Of a DNA stretch of 64,000 bases, positions 11,601 through 24,359 are shown piece after piece. Position numbers and translations under genes: made by a program. Location of the stretch: NCBI GenBank assembly GCA_022578965.1, contig MU400521.1, forward strand, positions 484,432 to 548,431. Direction: 5' to 3'. Below the pieces are notes generated by a model. That model saw only the letters and a list, made by a program, of their open reading frames with translations. It did not search any database and was not told the DNA's origin. This DNA is from Xylaria sp. FL1777. Taxonomy: Eukaryota > Ascomycota > Sordariomycetes > Xylariales > Xylariaceae. Each line of letters starts with the position of its first letter. Within the stretch, counting starts at the first letter, position 1.

Positions 11601-14382
11601 CACTGTAGCAACCATCCCTACATAACATGATTGGAAACAAGGCAAAAAAAAGAAACAAAAAACAGCAGTGGTAAGGAATACAATCAACAAACATTTATAA
11701 TCATCTTTCAGTGATAGGTTGTAAACCCCGATCTCCGAGCTCAACACCATGTCAGCCATCTCATGTTTCGGCTCCTTCGCTTTTCACCGCCTACGACGCA
11801 TGACTTCTTCATTGCACCATTGCTTCGCCAGTGTTATGCGCCTTCATGGCCTGCAGCGGGTGACTATTCCGGACAGCAAAGCAGCGATGCATGTTTCGTG
11901 CCATCACCTGCACAGCATCTTCGATTCTTATACCCGTGACCGCTCTTTGTGATGCAGTTACCGCATACAGAACCGCGCCCTTTCCGAGCGTCTGAAGCGC
12001 CATTATGAAACTCAGGATATTAATTTTCCGATGCTGCTCGGGACTTTGGTCAACGAGTTTTCGTGTTGATATTAGCTGTCTTATATATGCCATCCTTCAC
12101 GTAGAGCCAACAGTTAAGAAGGCGGTCACTCATATCATGATTGGAGTTAACACACGTAGTATTCAAAAGTACCCAGAGCAAAAGAAATAATAATAATAAT
12201 AGAATTGATTGACCGATACTAGTGATTAAATAAAATGATTCTACTTCCGAATATCTAATGGTTGGGTGTTTACATGAAAACAAAAAGCCAACTTCTCCAA
12301 TATCTCTATGTTAAGTGGTTGCCATCAACCGTAATAGAAACATTATATATTACATAAAATAGACAATGGGATTTTTATATAACTAGGCTATGAAATGCAA
12401 AAATAGGACTTCAGTTACGGATTATTCAACGCTTAGCACATCTCTCACTAACTTATGTTCCGTAGTGAGTACCATATGGGGAAAAGACGAACTAGATAGA
12501 CGTAGCGTCTCTATTTCACGTATTAAAATAAAGATATTATGTTTGCAATCATATGGACTGTAATAGCCCGGTAATATGTGGTGAGATAGGGAAACATAGG
12601 TATATCTGCATGAAGATCGCCTCGGGGTAGACCAACTAACAACCTATCGATCGACATAAGACCACATCATGCTTTTCTCTCCTGCCATGATAGTTAAGTA
12701 CGCAGGCTTATGCATAAGATTGAGATTTTCCACTGCTGACCAACTAGTTCAAATTTCTTACCACAACTAACCAGTATTCTCGCAAGTATCCGGTACCAAC
12801 GATCTACACAAAAACTTGGGCATCGGTAGTTGTCGCCCAAAAGTGGTGATAAAAATAGCATTAGAGGTCCAGTACCTACCTGACCTTAGAAGGCCTGTCT
12901 GACACATCATCAGCCTCTCTTAACTCCCGCTTTGCATCGGCGGTTAACATCACCCATAACAATGTGGTTAATACAATGTTGGTGCTAAACATGTACATGC
13001 CAGCAGGCTTATCAGCAAGAGTTGTTCAACTTCTGGTAATATAAATCGAGAGGGTAGCATCAGCCTCGTTCGCCCAGCCGCCACACCCGCAACGCGACCC
13101 ACGAAGATATAAATGGCTACGGAATGTAATGCTGCGATACCTCCCCTCCCCTCCCACTACACTACACTACACTAGATGCATGCGGATCCCAAATCAACAT
13201 GCAGGACGCACGTGGCCAAACGTCCGGCTGGCCAAGTACGACCTAGGGACGCTACGTTAGATCGTTGGCGTCGAAAGGTACAGTAGCATGGACGCTAGGG
13301 TTTATCGCAATCCTCTAGTCAGCTAGTGGAAAATGTTATCAGAACGCAGTATCACGAATGTACTTGAGGCGAAGCACCGAAGGGCGTGACCTACTCGACG
13401 ACGAGAATACAAAACTTTGTTTGGGCCCCCAAAAATGCGAGGAGAAAAATATATTGGACCCCCTATTGCTTATATATTGGCTGTGTCACGCTATGTTTCG
13501 CCCCCTGGATTTTCACGTCAGATCTATAACATCTTCCCTCACACAAGACATCGCCATACTTATACTAAGCTCATCACATCAGGTTTCATCAGTTCTGTGG
13601 CTGATGAAAGACAGATTTGGGCAGGTAGTAACTGATGCAGGAAGTTATGTGCGGGTTTGATACACCGTTCAGTAGATCGGGACTCCACCCTTAGTAGTCC
13701 CGTGGGGGCGGGAGGACGACGATTCATTTATCTGATTCTCCAACGATACCACCAGAGCGAAAAGCACTAGATCCGTATAATGTTGGGCTCATCGGTCCCG
13801 AACTATCAAAATCCTAGCCTGGAGCGGATGGGAGGAGGAGGGCTTAGAGTGTCGTAGGATCAGGCTAAAGCCTACTATACTAGATCGGCCGGTCCAACTT
13901 CGTTGTTGGGGCTGTTGCATAGCGAAGGAGTTGGGTGCTTTACGTGTAAGTTATTTTACGTGTTTTCTATCTAGCTTTATCAAGAGACAAGAGAAGGAGA
14001 GGAGAAGGAGACTGCTGAGTAACCGATGAATCCGGTGGACTATTATGACGTTCTGTTATTCGCGGGCAGTGAGAGTAGCTACCCTGACCTGCAGGGAATT
14101 AGCCTGTGGCGGTAGACGAGTAGAATATATTGCGTAGTCTATCTTGCAGGAAGCTCAAGAGGAAGCATCAATATCAATACCACTTGGTGTGTCCTGTGTT
14201 TATCACGTAATTTACTATAATGTAAGTATTTATGTAGGTATGGATGCATATAGGGGTAGATTTTCACAGGATACATGAAAAGGAGGTGATATGCCAACAT
14301 GTAGATAAGTGACACGGGATGATAAGAGATATTCAAAAAATTCTTAATAATTTATGCTCAATTAACGGTAACAGCTACAGAT
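8685..14382. other. 5.7-kb gene-free intergenic region
   Basis: The region starts with the Tcp11 3' end. No frame shows a domain or convincing exon structure. There are clusters of TACCTAGG/AAGTACTT words (10800-11340) and a C-rich/ACACT microsatellite near 13143-13172. The least unlikely frame is a minus-strand one at about 11809-12093, slightly GC-richer than its surroundings, but I recognise nothing in it. The final part is the 3' flank of the minus-strand nuclease gene. Confidence 0.5.
11036..11053. repeat. 18-bp perfect palindrome
   Basis: TACTTACAT followed by its exact reverse complement. It lies among further AAGTACTT/TACCTAC words in AT-rich intergenic DNA and belongs to the same general class of short palindromes as the one at 1307-1330. 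Confidence 0.8.
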
Positions 14383-16393
14383 CTAACAGATATTAAACTT
14401 GGCAACACTCGGGTCATGATCTGACGTCTTATCATCATACGCCAACCAAGTATTGACATGAAGATGTTCAAGCTTCGCGCCCCTGCCCAACTTCTGGCTC
14501 ACGAAGACGTGATCGAGCTCCTGCGAGTTCATATCGTACAGATACGCATATCGTTCCGTGGTCGGTATCCCAGTGACCTCGTCCAAGTCCTTGAGCCCAG
14601 AGACCTTCGAAAATGTCTGCACGGGCGCCACGAACGCATACTCGTTGAAATCCCCAACAGTCAGCACCAGGGCGTCGGCATCCTGGGCCAGAATCTGCGA
14701 TACAAAAGTCCCCGTGACATTCCCCTGTGCGATGCGCTGCTCGACGCCGCCGTTGACCGGGGGCCGTGCGTCGCCGTGCAGAGAGCTTGAGCCGCCCTTC
14801 GACGTGAAGTGGACGTTGACGGTGAAGAGGGCTTTCGCCTTCCCTTTCCCTTTCTTCGCCGTCGAACCAACGAGCTCCCATGCCGCAACTAGGGGTTTCC
14901 GGGAGTCGAGCCACGCGGCGTTGGTTGGGTCGATGAGTCCCGGGTTGTACTTGAGTGTTGGACCCTGCAGCACCTCGTTCGCCGTCACGGAGTCGCCGGT
15001 TACGGCGGCGCTGCCGCCCTGTAGCTGCAGGATCCCGGGCCGGTATAGGTAGGCGTTGCGGATGTTGCCGCCCGGCGCCCCGCCGTTCGTGCCGTCGATG
15101 GGGTTGATGTACGTGAAGTTGTACACCACGGACCCGTTACTGAGGGTCGTGATCGCGCTAGTCAGCGCTGACAGCGTCAGCCCGGAATCCACGGTGCCGT
15201 CGTCCGTCTCGCCGTTATTATCCTGGATTTCCTGCAGCATGAGCAGATCTGGGTTCTTCAGATAGTTCACGATGTGTGACGCCACGGCGGTCACGTGTGC
15301 CGTGTCCTTAGGGGAGAAGTTCTCGATGTTATAGCCTCCTACGGTGATTCCCGAGCATGTCCCGTCGCTTGTCAGCGTAGTGGCCCCCGAGACTGTGGGC
15401 TCGCGGGAAGAGATGACGGCGAGTTTTGTCAGGGGCTGGATCTGATAGAATCCGAAACCTTGAGTAACTACGCCTGTGATGTCCTGCGCTGGAGTCATTA
15501 GTCGGACATAATTTTACAGTCCTGGTGCGAAGCGAAAGTCTCATTATGATAAAGAAGGTTGTCGGTTACTTGCCTCAAGTTTGTCTCCTAGCTTTCCATC
15601 CTCTGCGTTGCTGGTACCATCAAGGGGATCCGTAATAAGGATCGCTTCCGGGTTTCCGTCTATTATTGCATGTCAGTTTTACCACTTCGATGACTTCTCG
15701 AGTTTCTAGATGCACCCTACCCTTGGAAGAGACAGTCAAACCAGTACGCTGATTGTCACCCGTCGTGGCCCAGGTACCAACCACCCAAGTGTCGCCGTAC
15801 TGGTTAGGCCTACCAACAGCGTGGGGATTCTTAATGGTGACATATTCGCCCATTAGACTCTCCCAGAAATCAAGACCGTACTTCTTCGGTTGGAGAACGG
15901 GATTCACAACTGAGATCAAGCTCTGATTATTAGGCACCCCAAATACGTCGCCCGAATCTAAGCTCGAGAGTAGCTTCGTGGGCGGACTGCGCTGCTCCCC
16001 AAGTACAATCGGCGCAAAGGTGCGGTTGCGCTCAAGAACGGCGCGCACCGTCGGGTATGTGATTTCGGTCAAGGGCAAGTAGGCGGTGCTAGAGCGGTAC
16101 TCAGAAACCTGGCCGTCGAGCACGAGCACATCGCCTGTTGCGATGCTCGTGTTCTTCGCCAGCGCTGACCCGTACACGTATATGCCATTCGACACACGCT
16201 CGTCACGCGCCGTTTCCAGCGAGCGTAACCATATTCCCGACGGTCCCTTTGCTGTGACTACGCCCGTCACGTTCGTAACGGTTTTGCCAGCATATGCCGA
16301 TAGAAACCGGTTGCCGTTGATCTCCCCGATGCTCTGCGCCGTGACGCTACTGGCGGTGACAAATGCGCACGTTAATAGCGAGATAACCCTCAT
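14383..16393 (-). CDS. Secreted endonuclease/exonuclease/phosphatase-family nuclease (ExeM/NucH-like)
   Basis: Three exons (16393-15721, 15659-15574, 15483-14383) give 619 aa. I chose the ATG at 16393 rather than 16420 because it places a clean signal peptide (MRVISLLTCAFVTASSVTA) at the N-terminus. The first third is the N-terminal beta-rich module of extracellular DNases; the phosphatase-fold nuclease domain follows from about residue 295. Its expected catalytic stretches are all present in order: GGYNIENF, LMLQEIQD, NVHFTSKGG, TVGDFNEY, ELDHVFVS and SDHDP. Intron 1 (61 nt) is GT-AG. Intron 2 (90 nt, 15484-15573) is read as GC-AG with donor GCAAGT, because only that splice restores the conserved LEDITGVVTQGF join; the nearby GTAACC donor shifts frame. 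The protein is probably exported and degrades extracellular DNA for phosphorus or nitrogen. The exact substrate is not shown by sequence. Confidence 0.9.
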
Positions 16394-17626
16394 CTTCTCA
16401 AAGATACTATTGAGGTGCATGCGCCCAATCTCAAAAGGTCCTGCTGTGCTGCAATTTAGCTAAATTCACTCTCAACCTTCTACGCGATTACTAGTAGCAC
16501 AATATTGTGAAGTCAAGACGAGCAAACTAAGAAGCCGCCAATCATATCTGTATACTTTAGCATAGCGTCCTGGAGATAGATAAACTATCCCGGAAACCCA
16601 GGTCCTCTCCGCTGTTGAGTTCAGGTTTGAGTTCAGGGTGGACTACTACAACGTTATCTTACCGGAGCATTGTCTAAGTACAGCAGGTAGGTGATAAGCC
16701 AGTAACAGTGGGCGCCCGAGACCACGTTCCTGAGACTATTCCGCGATCGAGCAAAGATCTCTTGGCCCTTCCCAAAACCGAAGGTGAATGGCGGAACCTG
16801 GTGAGCGAAACAAGTCTTGGCAGCGTTTTTTTGAGACCCCGAAATCTAGATTGCTTGGCACGTGTCACCACACTTGTGAGCTGGAGGCTCAATTGGTTCG
16901 GCCGGACGTTTGCCGTATTCATTTTCAGCTCAAGAGAGGATTCATTTTTGTTCAGGAACATGTTCTTTAAAGACTTTCAAAACGAGAATGGATGATGCTA
17001 CCCTACGCAGGGCAAGGGTTCAGACTGTCTCCTCGGTCAAGCTGAACGGTATCAATAAAAGCCACACTGTACCTCGTGTGGTCGTTCTTTTCTCTCGTCT
17101 CCAACGAATCCCTAGACCGCGACTTTTGACTTGAGCGGTCATCTAATGGCCGTTGTTAGAGATCCTGCAGCGAAATGACTTGATTAGAAGAGAGATGAGC
17201 CTTATGCGATGGGTGCCAACGGCTGTTTAACACAGCTTTAAGCCTGTCAGGACACTTGGTCTAAAACGTTGATCGCACGGTTATGCCAGGCGTTAGGCAT
17301 ATGACGACCTCTATGACACTTGAGCCGCAAGTATTTCTTGTCAAATAAAGGAATGTTAGAGGTTTAGTTTCACGTTTACATGTTTCAAGATTTGATGGTT
17401 TATCAACCTTTTTCTTTTAACTATCTAAGTTGCCAGAGGCTCATACAAGCAGCAATATAATAATAGCCGATACTTGTCGGACACAGAGCCGTCTAGAAAA
17501 ACAGACAGAGACAGGGTGAAGACTGAGTTGAGGCATAGTTGATGATCAACTGTCTCATTTTCACACGAGTTGAACCCACGTACAAAAGTGTGTGGTTAGC
17601 CTGCCTCTGCACTTGAGCGCAGAGAA
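16394..17626. other. Intergenic: nuclease promoter and F-box 3' flank
   Basis: About 1.2 kb upstream of the nuclease and downstream of the minus-strand F-box gene. Short frames on both strands around 16674-16995 overlap each other and show no domain. Nothing else is supported. Confidence 0.5.
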
Positions 17627-19252
17627 TTAGCTCTGTAGAAGAGCGCGATGGCTAGAAGGGTCTATTTGATATTTGGCAATGATATCCTCCCATACCCGCT
17701 GCGGCAATGTGTAGCTCTCGGCATGCGTCATTATGGTGTCTGACGCCAGACGATAGGGATGGTCGTCGCTTATCTCTTCGATAGGATTATTCTTGATTAG
17801 AAGAGTCAGCAGATTGGGTTTCTTCTTCCACTTGAGGTTCGGATTAAAGAAGGGATGATACGCGACATCCATCCTGGACAGGTGCGCATCGTCCCAGAAC
17901 CACCAACCGGTCTTTGCTAGGAAGATTATTCCATCGTCGATGTGCCTCCCAGTCTCGCGGGGCCTCTTCGAGTATCTCTCCATATAAGTGCTTGGGAGCT
18001 TAACCCGTTCTGCATCTATATGATTTTCCCAACAGTACATCCTCTCGTCGTCCATCGGCAACAAGGTTCTGTAGCTGTTGAAGGCACGAGGGACGCCGTA
18101 AGCCATTCTCATGGACTCATGTATCTTATGAGCACTTAGAATCAACCTGTTCCGTTTGGTCGGCGTGGCAATCCAGAGGTCCTTGTACAATCTGAGGCCA
18201 AAACTCTGGAGCATGCGTAGGAAATCCGGCTTTCGAAAGGAAGATACATTGCATAGGTATGTCAAAGTAATCTCCACCTTCTCATCTGTCAGCGCTCGTT
18301 TGACGTCAACGCTGGGCGGCTCCACGCCACCATTGGCTCGGGAGCATAATTTGGCAATTCGACTAGCTTCGGCGATTTCATCTACGAAGGAGGTTTGAAA
18401 GCCGAATTCCCAGGCGCCATAGTCCTCCATTACCCAGGCTTCGATAGCATAGATTTGCTGATATTCCACGACACCTATGCTCTTGATGAGCCAAGACTGC
18501 CACCGGAGATGAATATTGTCAGATTCAATAGTTTCATCCTCATTATAGCCCATTGCTTTCGCCAAAAACTCGTATTGGTAGAGCTTCTTCGCAAATATGC
18601 CTCTCATTTTGGTCGTAAGAGAAGCAAAGGTGTTGGGCGGCGAGCCATCACCTGGACAGAGCCTCTCGTTGTCGTCTAGACGTATGAGGTTGGGTAGTGA
18701 GAGTTTATTGCATTTATGACCTATATCCTTGTCGTGTGCTACAGATTTGCGGACGAGTATGTCCGCAACGAATTGTATCATCTTGCAGAAGTGGAAGAAC
18801 CCTGTGATATCCAACTGCTGCGAGGGGAATGGCAGTTCGAATGGGAACTGGAATAGGGGGAAGCCTTCTTTCGCTAGCTCGGCTAGATCAGGGTGGCCGT
18901 TGGCGATGAAGGGTAGGCGGTCTGTTGTACAATAGAACGCTACTAAGGCCATCTGTAGTGCCTCGGGCTCAACGATGTTGCGTGCAATCTGTGCCAGAAG
19001 CTTGAGCGACGAATCCCTGAAGATGGAGTGTACGAGCCGACTGGCACATATTCCACTGGAGTTGGGATGTCAGTGTTTTGCATCCACAAGAATGGAGTGA
19101 TGGAGTAAACACAGGATGAGAGATAATTAGCCAACGTACTTGATCAAATCCTTATAGTCATCTAAGTAACTGAGAATTTCATGAACGAGCTCGAACGGCA
19201 GGTCCTCAAAATAGGCGCCAGACTCAACGACAGGACACATTTGGGTTGTCAT
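17627..19252 (-). CDS. F-box protein, hypothetical
   Basis: Two exons (19252-19140 and 19055-17627; 84-nt intron, donor GTACGT, acceptor CCAG) encode 513 aa. An F-box-like motif sits at residues 16-45 (EDLPFELVHEILSYLDDYKD), and the splice joins it in frame to GICASRLVHSIF, as expected for the end of the motif. The rest has no recognised repeat domain but resembles the long helical C-terminal part common in ascomycete F-box proteins. Such proteins usually act as substrate adaptors of SCF ubiquitin ligases; the substrate here is unknown. The open frame continues upstream of the chosen ATG without a domain, so that part is more likely leader or a leader intron. Confidence 0.75.
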
Positions 19253-20259
19253 TTTGTTTGAAGACAGACGATCTGGTTCGGAACTGCTCTTCAAGGTTAG
19301 TGGGAAGATTGCAGAGTAGACATATATGACACACACCAAAAAAAAAATAAAAAAATAGAAAGAGACAAACCTAATAGCAGACTGGTTTCCGATCTCTCGT
19401 TCAACACGTATACTACCTGTCACGATCGCAGGTGCAATACCGACCATTGGTTCAAGGACTGACTATCCGTGTATGGGGGAGGAGATGAACTGCGTGAGGC
19501 AAGAATCTACTCTAGGTAGCCTGCACAGCAATATAAAGAGAACTCAAAGGCGTTGTATCGGTGGATCTAATAATTCTGCCATTGCAACCATTCACGCAAA
19601 CAACAATCAATACCTACAATGGCTGCGCCCGGGCCACCTACCTCATCGTGCACGAGCGTAGCAAACATACGAGCGCAACAAACATGGGGCGAGGTGTATC
19701 TGAATAGTTATCCTGCTCACCGGGACGATAGCGTCGAAATAGTGATAGAATATAGTAAAAGCCAATCTTCGTGGCCATTCCGTCTACGCTTGCACACAAC
19801 TTGTGCTCCTCACGTTAGGCAATAAGGAACTGACACTATAAATTCGTTGGACACCAACGTATAAGAGCTTCAACAGAGGTTTAAAATTTAGCTGGGCTGT
19901 ACAGCTTTAATAGTAAAGGGCCAGAATACTGGCTCACAGGGCTTAAGACTTTCGACGATCATCTGACTATCGTAACTTTCATTACTGCCCCGAACCTCAG
20001 AAACTTGACTAAATGCGAAAACCCATAGCAGCAAGCCATGTTGTCCTCTCTAGCCAAAGAGTATAACCCAAAAACCTAGGGACTGCTTCCCAATGCTGGT
20101 GTCTATAAGCCGCCGTTGAAATTTGTACAATGACCCTGAACAATACACTCACCAGTATCCTGGAAACCGTATTCATATAAGCTGTTATAGCAATCTCGAT
20201 GTAGAGTTTATGCGAGAGAATAGCGAGTCAGGAATCGAGATACAGTAACAGGATACTCA
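19253..20259. other. Intergenic: F-box promoter and Uds1-gene 3' flank
   Basis: About 1 kb between two minus-strand genes. An A-rich run is present at about 19338-19360. I see no gene, RNA or clear regulatory motif. Confidence 0.5.
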
Positions 20260-23046
20260 TCACCGAGGACTCAGAGGACTTTTGCCCGGTCCCTGCGTTC
20301 TCTTCAATGCTCGGAGCTCGTCTTCAACTTTCCTCCGTATCATCTGTTCCGCCTGTGACAATGAATTAACACTCTGATATGGGGGCAAGGAGCTCCAAGA
20401 ACTTACCCTCAACTGTTCTTCATACTTCTTGCGCTCTGCTCTTAGGCCGACTCTGTATGAGTCTGTCAAGTACGAAGTCTTGCTGGCGCCAGAAGGTCCT
20501 TTTAGACGTTCTCGGTCCAACTCATCCTGCATCTGCTCCTTTTCTTTGCGCACCCGAGCAATTTCAGCCTCTATCCTCTCAAGATCGACTGTAGCGTCAT
20601 GCAGCTGCCTTTCAAGATCTTCGTTGACTTTCTCTTGCTCATCTCGAATTCCATCACGCTCAGCCTTGACCTTATCAAGCTCATCCTCCAGTTCGCCAAT
20701 TTTCCTCTCGCTCTCAAGTGATTGTTGTACGACATCGGTCAAGTCGTTGGCAGTGGCCTTGAGCTCCTGTTCTAGTGATTGGACGCGGAGTAGCATCTTG
20801 GCGGACTCAGAGTTATTATGGAGTGCAGCAACCTCAGCGGCACGTTCCTTTCGAGACCCGTATGCACCATCAAGCTCAGCCTTGGTCATGGCTGTTTCCA
20901 TCTTAAGTTCCGCAACCATGCCAGTCATATGTTCAAGTTCCTGCTCTTTAGCTCTGATTATGTTCTCTTTTTCCCCAGCCGCCTTCTCAGCGACGTCCCT
21001 GGCATTATTGGCATCCTTGAGCTGTGTGGTGATCGCCTCGATACTGGTCTCCGTTACGGCTAGACGAGCTTGCATATCCCTCGCCTCAGCTTCCAGGGAA
21101 GCAATTTGTGCATTGCGTTGTTTGAGCTGTTCTTGTGACTCTTCGATGTCAGCAGCCTCCTGACTATGCCCATTTTGCAGATTCTCAATTTCTTCGAAGG
21201 CCTGGGCTAGTTGGGCACGGGCATCATCTGTTTCCCGTTCAGCCCGGCTTAATCGTGCGTTTACCTCTTCCAATTCGCTCTCCTTGTCATGGAGTTGTTG
21301 GTCTTTTTCCGAGTCAGATTTGCTATTCAATTCCCGTTGCTGTTTGATCTGTCGCTTGAGGACAGCTTTCTCCTCATTCAGCCGAGTGGCCTGTGTGTAC
21401 AGCCACTGCACTTTGGAGGAGAAGGCGGGTAACGAGTAGGCTTCGTTCACATCGGTAGAATCGCCGTCTGATAGATCTTCCTCGTCCGGTTCCAGGCCTT
21501 TGTCCTTACGCGCTTTACGGCGCTCCTGTTTGCGTTGCCTGATATCGGCGTAGCCAGATTGGATGATATCCCATAGCCCCATAAGAACAGCCTGAGACTG
21601 TTCAAATTTCTGCTTGTCAGCCGATGTTGACTCGGCAATATATGCATTTTGACGGAATTGACCGTCCACTACGTGTAAAGACTCTTGCAGATATTCAAGT
21701 TGCGTCTCAACATCCTCAGTCGGTGATGGAGCCTGAGGATGACGGGGATCAACGCTTATAAGAATATCTTGAATTTGTGAATTAAGCAACTGGAGCTTCA
21801 GAGCAACTTCAGGATGATTGCCATGAGTATCACCCACTAGGAACAAGGCATTCTCTAGATAGTCGAGATGTCTGTCGAGCGAGCTACCTGGGTCTCGCTG
21901 GCTGACTGGAACAGGGTCATAATCACTATTACCAGTCGGATCTGTCTTGACGACAACCTCCCGTAGCTGATGATTGAATTTTTCCAACTTTTGCTCTGTA
22001 TTCGATATTGTATTCCATTGGTTGGCACCTTGCCTTCTTAGCAGCTCAATTTCAGTGATGAGTGCCTCAGTCTCATTTCGAAGTTCGTCGTTCTCCTGAC
22101 GGAGCCTGTCGGTTTCTTCGACAAGCTGCTTGTTCTGCTCGCGTACGGGAGACTTAAGAGGTATCTCGATGGAGTTTTGATACGGTTGGCTATGGAGACC
22201 ATCGATCATGTCAAAGGAGCGATATAAACTCGCCTCGTCGAAGACGAAACCGTCGTCAAAGAACTCTAAGCTATTTCGTCCATTTGTTGTGGTGTACATG
22301 CTTTCTGGGCTAGCTGGAACGCCATTGACCAAATGAGGTTTTGATGTCGCATTCTCTTTGGCCATCTTGTGAGCATGCTGTAGAATGCCTGCCGTATGCT
22401 CGAGAAGCCTCCTTTGAGGCCCCATGATACGTTGTTCTAGAGACCATAGCTCCGCTGCTAGACCTTCACACTTCTTCTGTATAGCATCGCGCTCAGCTTC
22501 TGCCTCGCGGGCAGCATCACTTGCCGCACTTAGACGATTACCTAACAAACTCCTCCTTCTACTAGTTGGGGAGTATAACCGGGTCATGGACTTAGCGGCA
22601 TCTCGGTATTTTGATTGTATTGTAAGATTGGAGCGGGTTTGCTCTATTCTCTGTGTAAGGAATTGACATTGTTTTTTGAGCTTGTCTACCTCGTCCTCAG
22701 ATAGGATGACGTATTCTTTACTGTCAAATAAGGCCGTCTCGGTGAGCAAGTGTACTTGGACGGAATCTTTCAGATTGACGAAGACAGAGCTTTGGGTGCG
22801 TTCCGGATTCATCTGCAGTTACGGAACATTAGTCTACATAGCCGCGCAGGTTCAGACAGTCTAGAAGAGTTGCTGGTTAAAACCCACCGGATTCATTGGC
22901 GGCTTTTCCTGTTCGAACCCGTTCAGGGCGTCCTGCCTATATGAATCGACTAGAGCCGAGCTATTGGGCACGAAGAAGGGCACGGGCATCGGAGCTTGGC
23001 CGGTATCGAAGCTATCTTGTCGTGGCATCGCGAAATTGGCCATCAT
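20260..23046 (-). CDS. Uds1-domain coiled-coil protein (up-regulated during septation)
   Basis: Three exons (23046-22888, 22812-20407, 20352-20260) encode 885 aa. Intron 1 (75 nt) is GTGGGT...TGCAG. Intron 2 (54 nt) is a multiple of three and open in frame, but it has a GTAAGT donor and TCACAG acceptor, and removing it restores a continuous heptad pattern (EEQLR joined to AEQMIRR). The Uds1 domain lies at about residues 85-215, recognised by ILSEDEVDKLKKQCQFL, RSNLTIQSKYRDAA and the following Leu/Glu-rich helix. From about residue 260 almost the entire protein is Glu/Leu/Lys-rich coiled coil with heptads. The family name comes from a fission yeast protein induced at septation. A role in septum or cytoskeleton organisation is inferred only from the family. 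Confidence 0.88.
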
Positions 23047-24359
23047 CTTTCTCTTGTTTCCCTTCTTCTTCGTCTTCTTCTTCTCTACCGCGTTTTGACG
23101 TTACTAGCTCGGAACCATGACGACGCAAGCCCAAGGTGACGCGATATCGATCAGCGGAGGCGGTTAGAAATTCGGAGTGATGTTGATTTGATGGTATGAC
23201 GATATGACGAACGTCCAAAGTTGGAACTTCGTAGATTTCGCTAGTTAACAAAGAATAGAGAATATCGAGGTATACGATATCAGCACAGATCTGATCAAGC
23301 TTCCTCGAGATGCTCAAGATATGGTTCTAATACCGCATTCGCCGGCATGCCAAGGAAGCGAAACAAAGCAGCAAGTGAACACGCTAGAGGAGAACAGCAG
23401 CGCGCGAAATCCAAAATGGTAGCGACAACAAGTTGCGCGACAGGTCAGTTCAGTCCCAAGAAAAGGAGTTTTGCGAATGCATCGAAGCAGCCTACCGGGT
23501 ATTGCTGAACGGATTTGGGGCTGGAGAACAGAGGTGCTAACGTTTAAGTAGGCTAGGTGTAGTGTAGCGTAGCCTATAGGCATACTAGTAAGTCTACCCA
23601 TCCAATAATGCAGGATCCAAGTCAGGGGGGGCTGGCGCGTTCACGGCTAGCAGGCGCGCTAGACCAGGGTTGACACTCAGAGCCCTCGACGGGTATTTGA
23701 CAAGTTCAATCCGCTAAGTCGTTTGGGGCAATTGTCACGGTTATCGGTTATCGTAGCTGGCCAGCTGAGACCCCGTAATCTGTGCGTAATACCACCTACA
23801 TACGCATATACACTGCGAGATATCTACCGCCGGCAGTGTAGCATTGCAGAGCAAATCCTCATTTACTGGGCAGAATACCATGCGATACGTCACGTACCTA
23901 CCTATGCAATTGGGTTTATGAGGACCACCGGTACCAGTGGTGTGGCTCACCGACTGTTATATCAGTTGGAACTAAGTATACCATTCTAAATTTATATATG
24001 CGTATGTAGGGCGAAGCTTGCTGTTGCCAGTACACTAGAGCTGTTGGGTTGTTTGCGCCTCTTCTCTACGTTCAATGTTGGCTGTTGTAGGAAATACCCA
24101 GTATACCTACTCCGCACATGAAAATCATATTCAACCACCCTACCTAGTATCAATAGGTAGTAGTGTAGTGGGTTGTTAGAGGTATGCCTACATTAAAGTT
24201 GATGTTTTTAATCCAGAAAGTCGGCGATATACACTCGTCTTTCTATATTTAGGTTCGATGGTTCGACTGTTCGAGCAAAGCCTCAGCCAACCTGGCCACG
24301 TGGATGAAAGAATAGCCTAATAGTGGCGTAGAGTCACATATATTTGTATTTGTAGCTCT
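23047..24359. other. Intergenic: Uds1 promoter and Dsc2 3' flank
   Basis: About 1.3 kb. Short frames near 23723-23989 overlap on both strands and have no domain. TACCTAC words recur near 23900 and 24120-24190. No RNA gene was seen. Confidence 0.5.

Noticed and set aside
11809..12093. 94-codon minus-strand frame in an AT-rich interval
   Set aside because: Slightly GC-richer than its surroundings but no family resemblance or convincing flanking exons; kept only as a remark.
14558..15052. 164-codon plus-strand frame
   Set aside because: Antisense to the catalytic exon of the nuclease, whose motifs are unambiguous.
20429..21163. 244-codon plus-strand Ser-rich frame
   Set aside because: Antisense shadow of the Glu/Leu-rich coiled-coil exon of the Uds1 gene; the Ser/Leu bias is the mirror of those codons.
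22900..22925. GGGTTCGAAC-like B box on the minus strand
   Set aside because: It falls inside the first coding exon of the Uds1 gene and lacks the rest of a tRNA.
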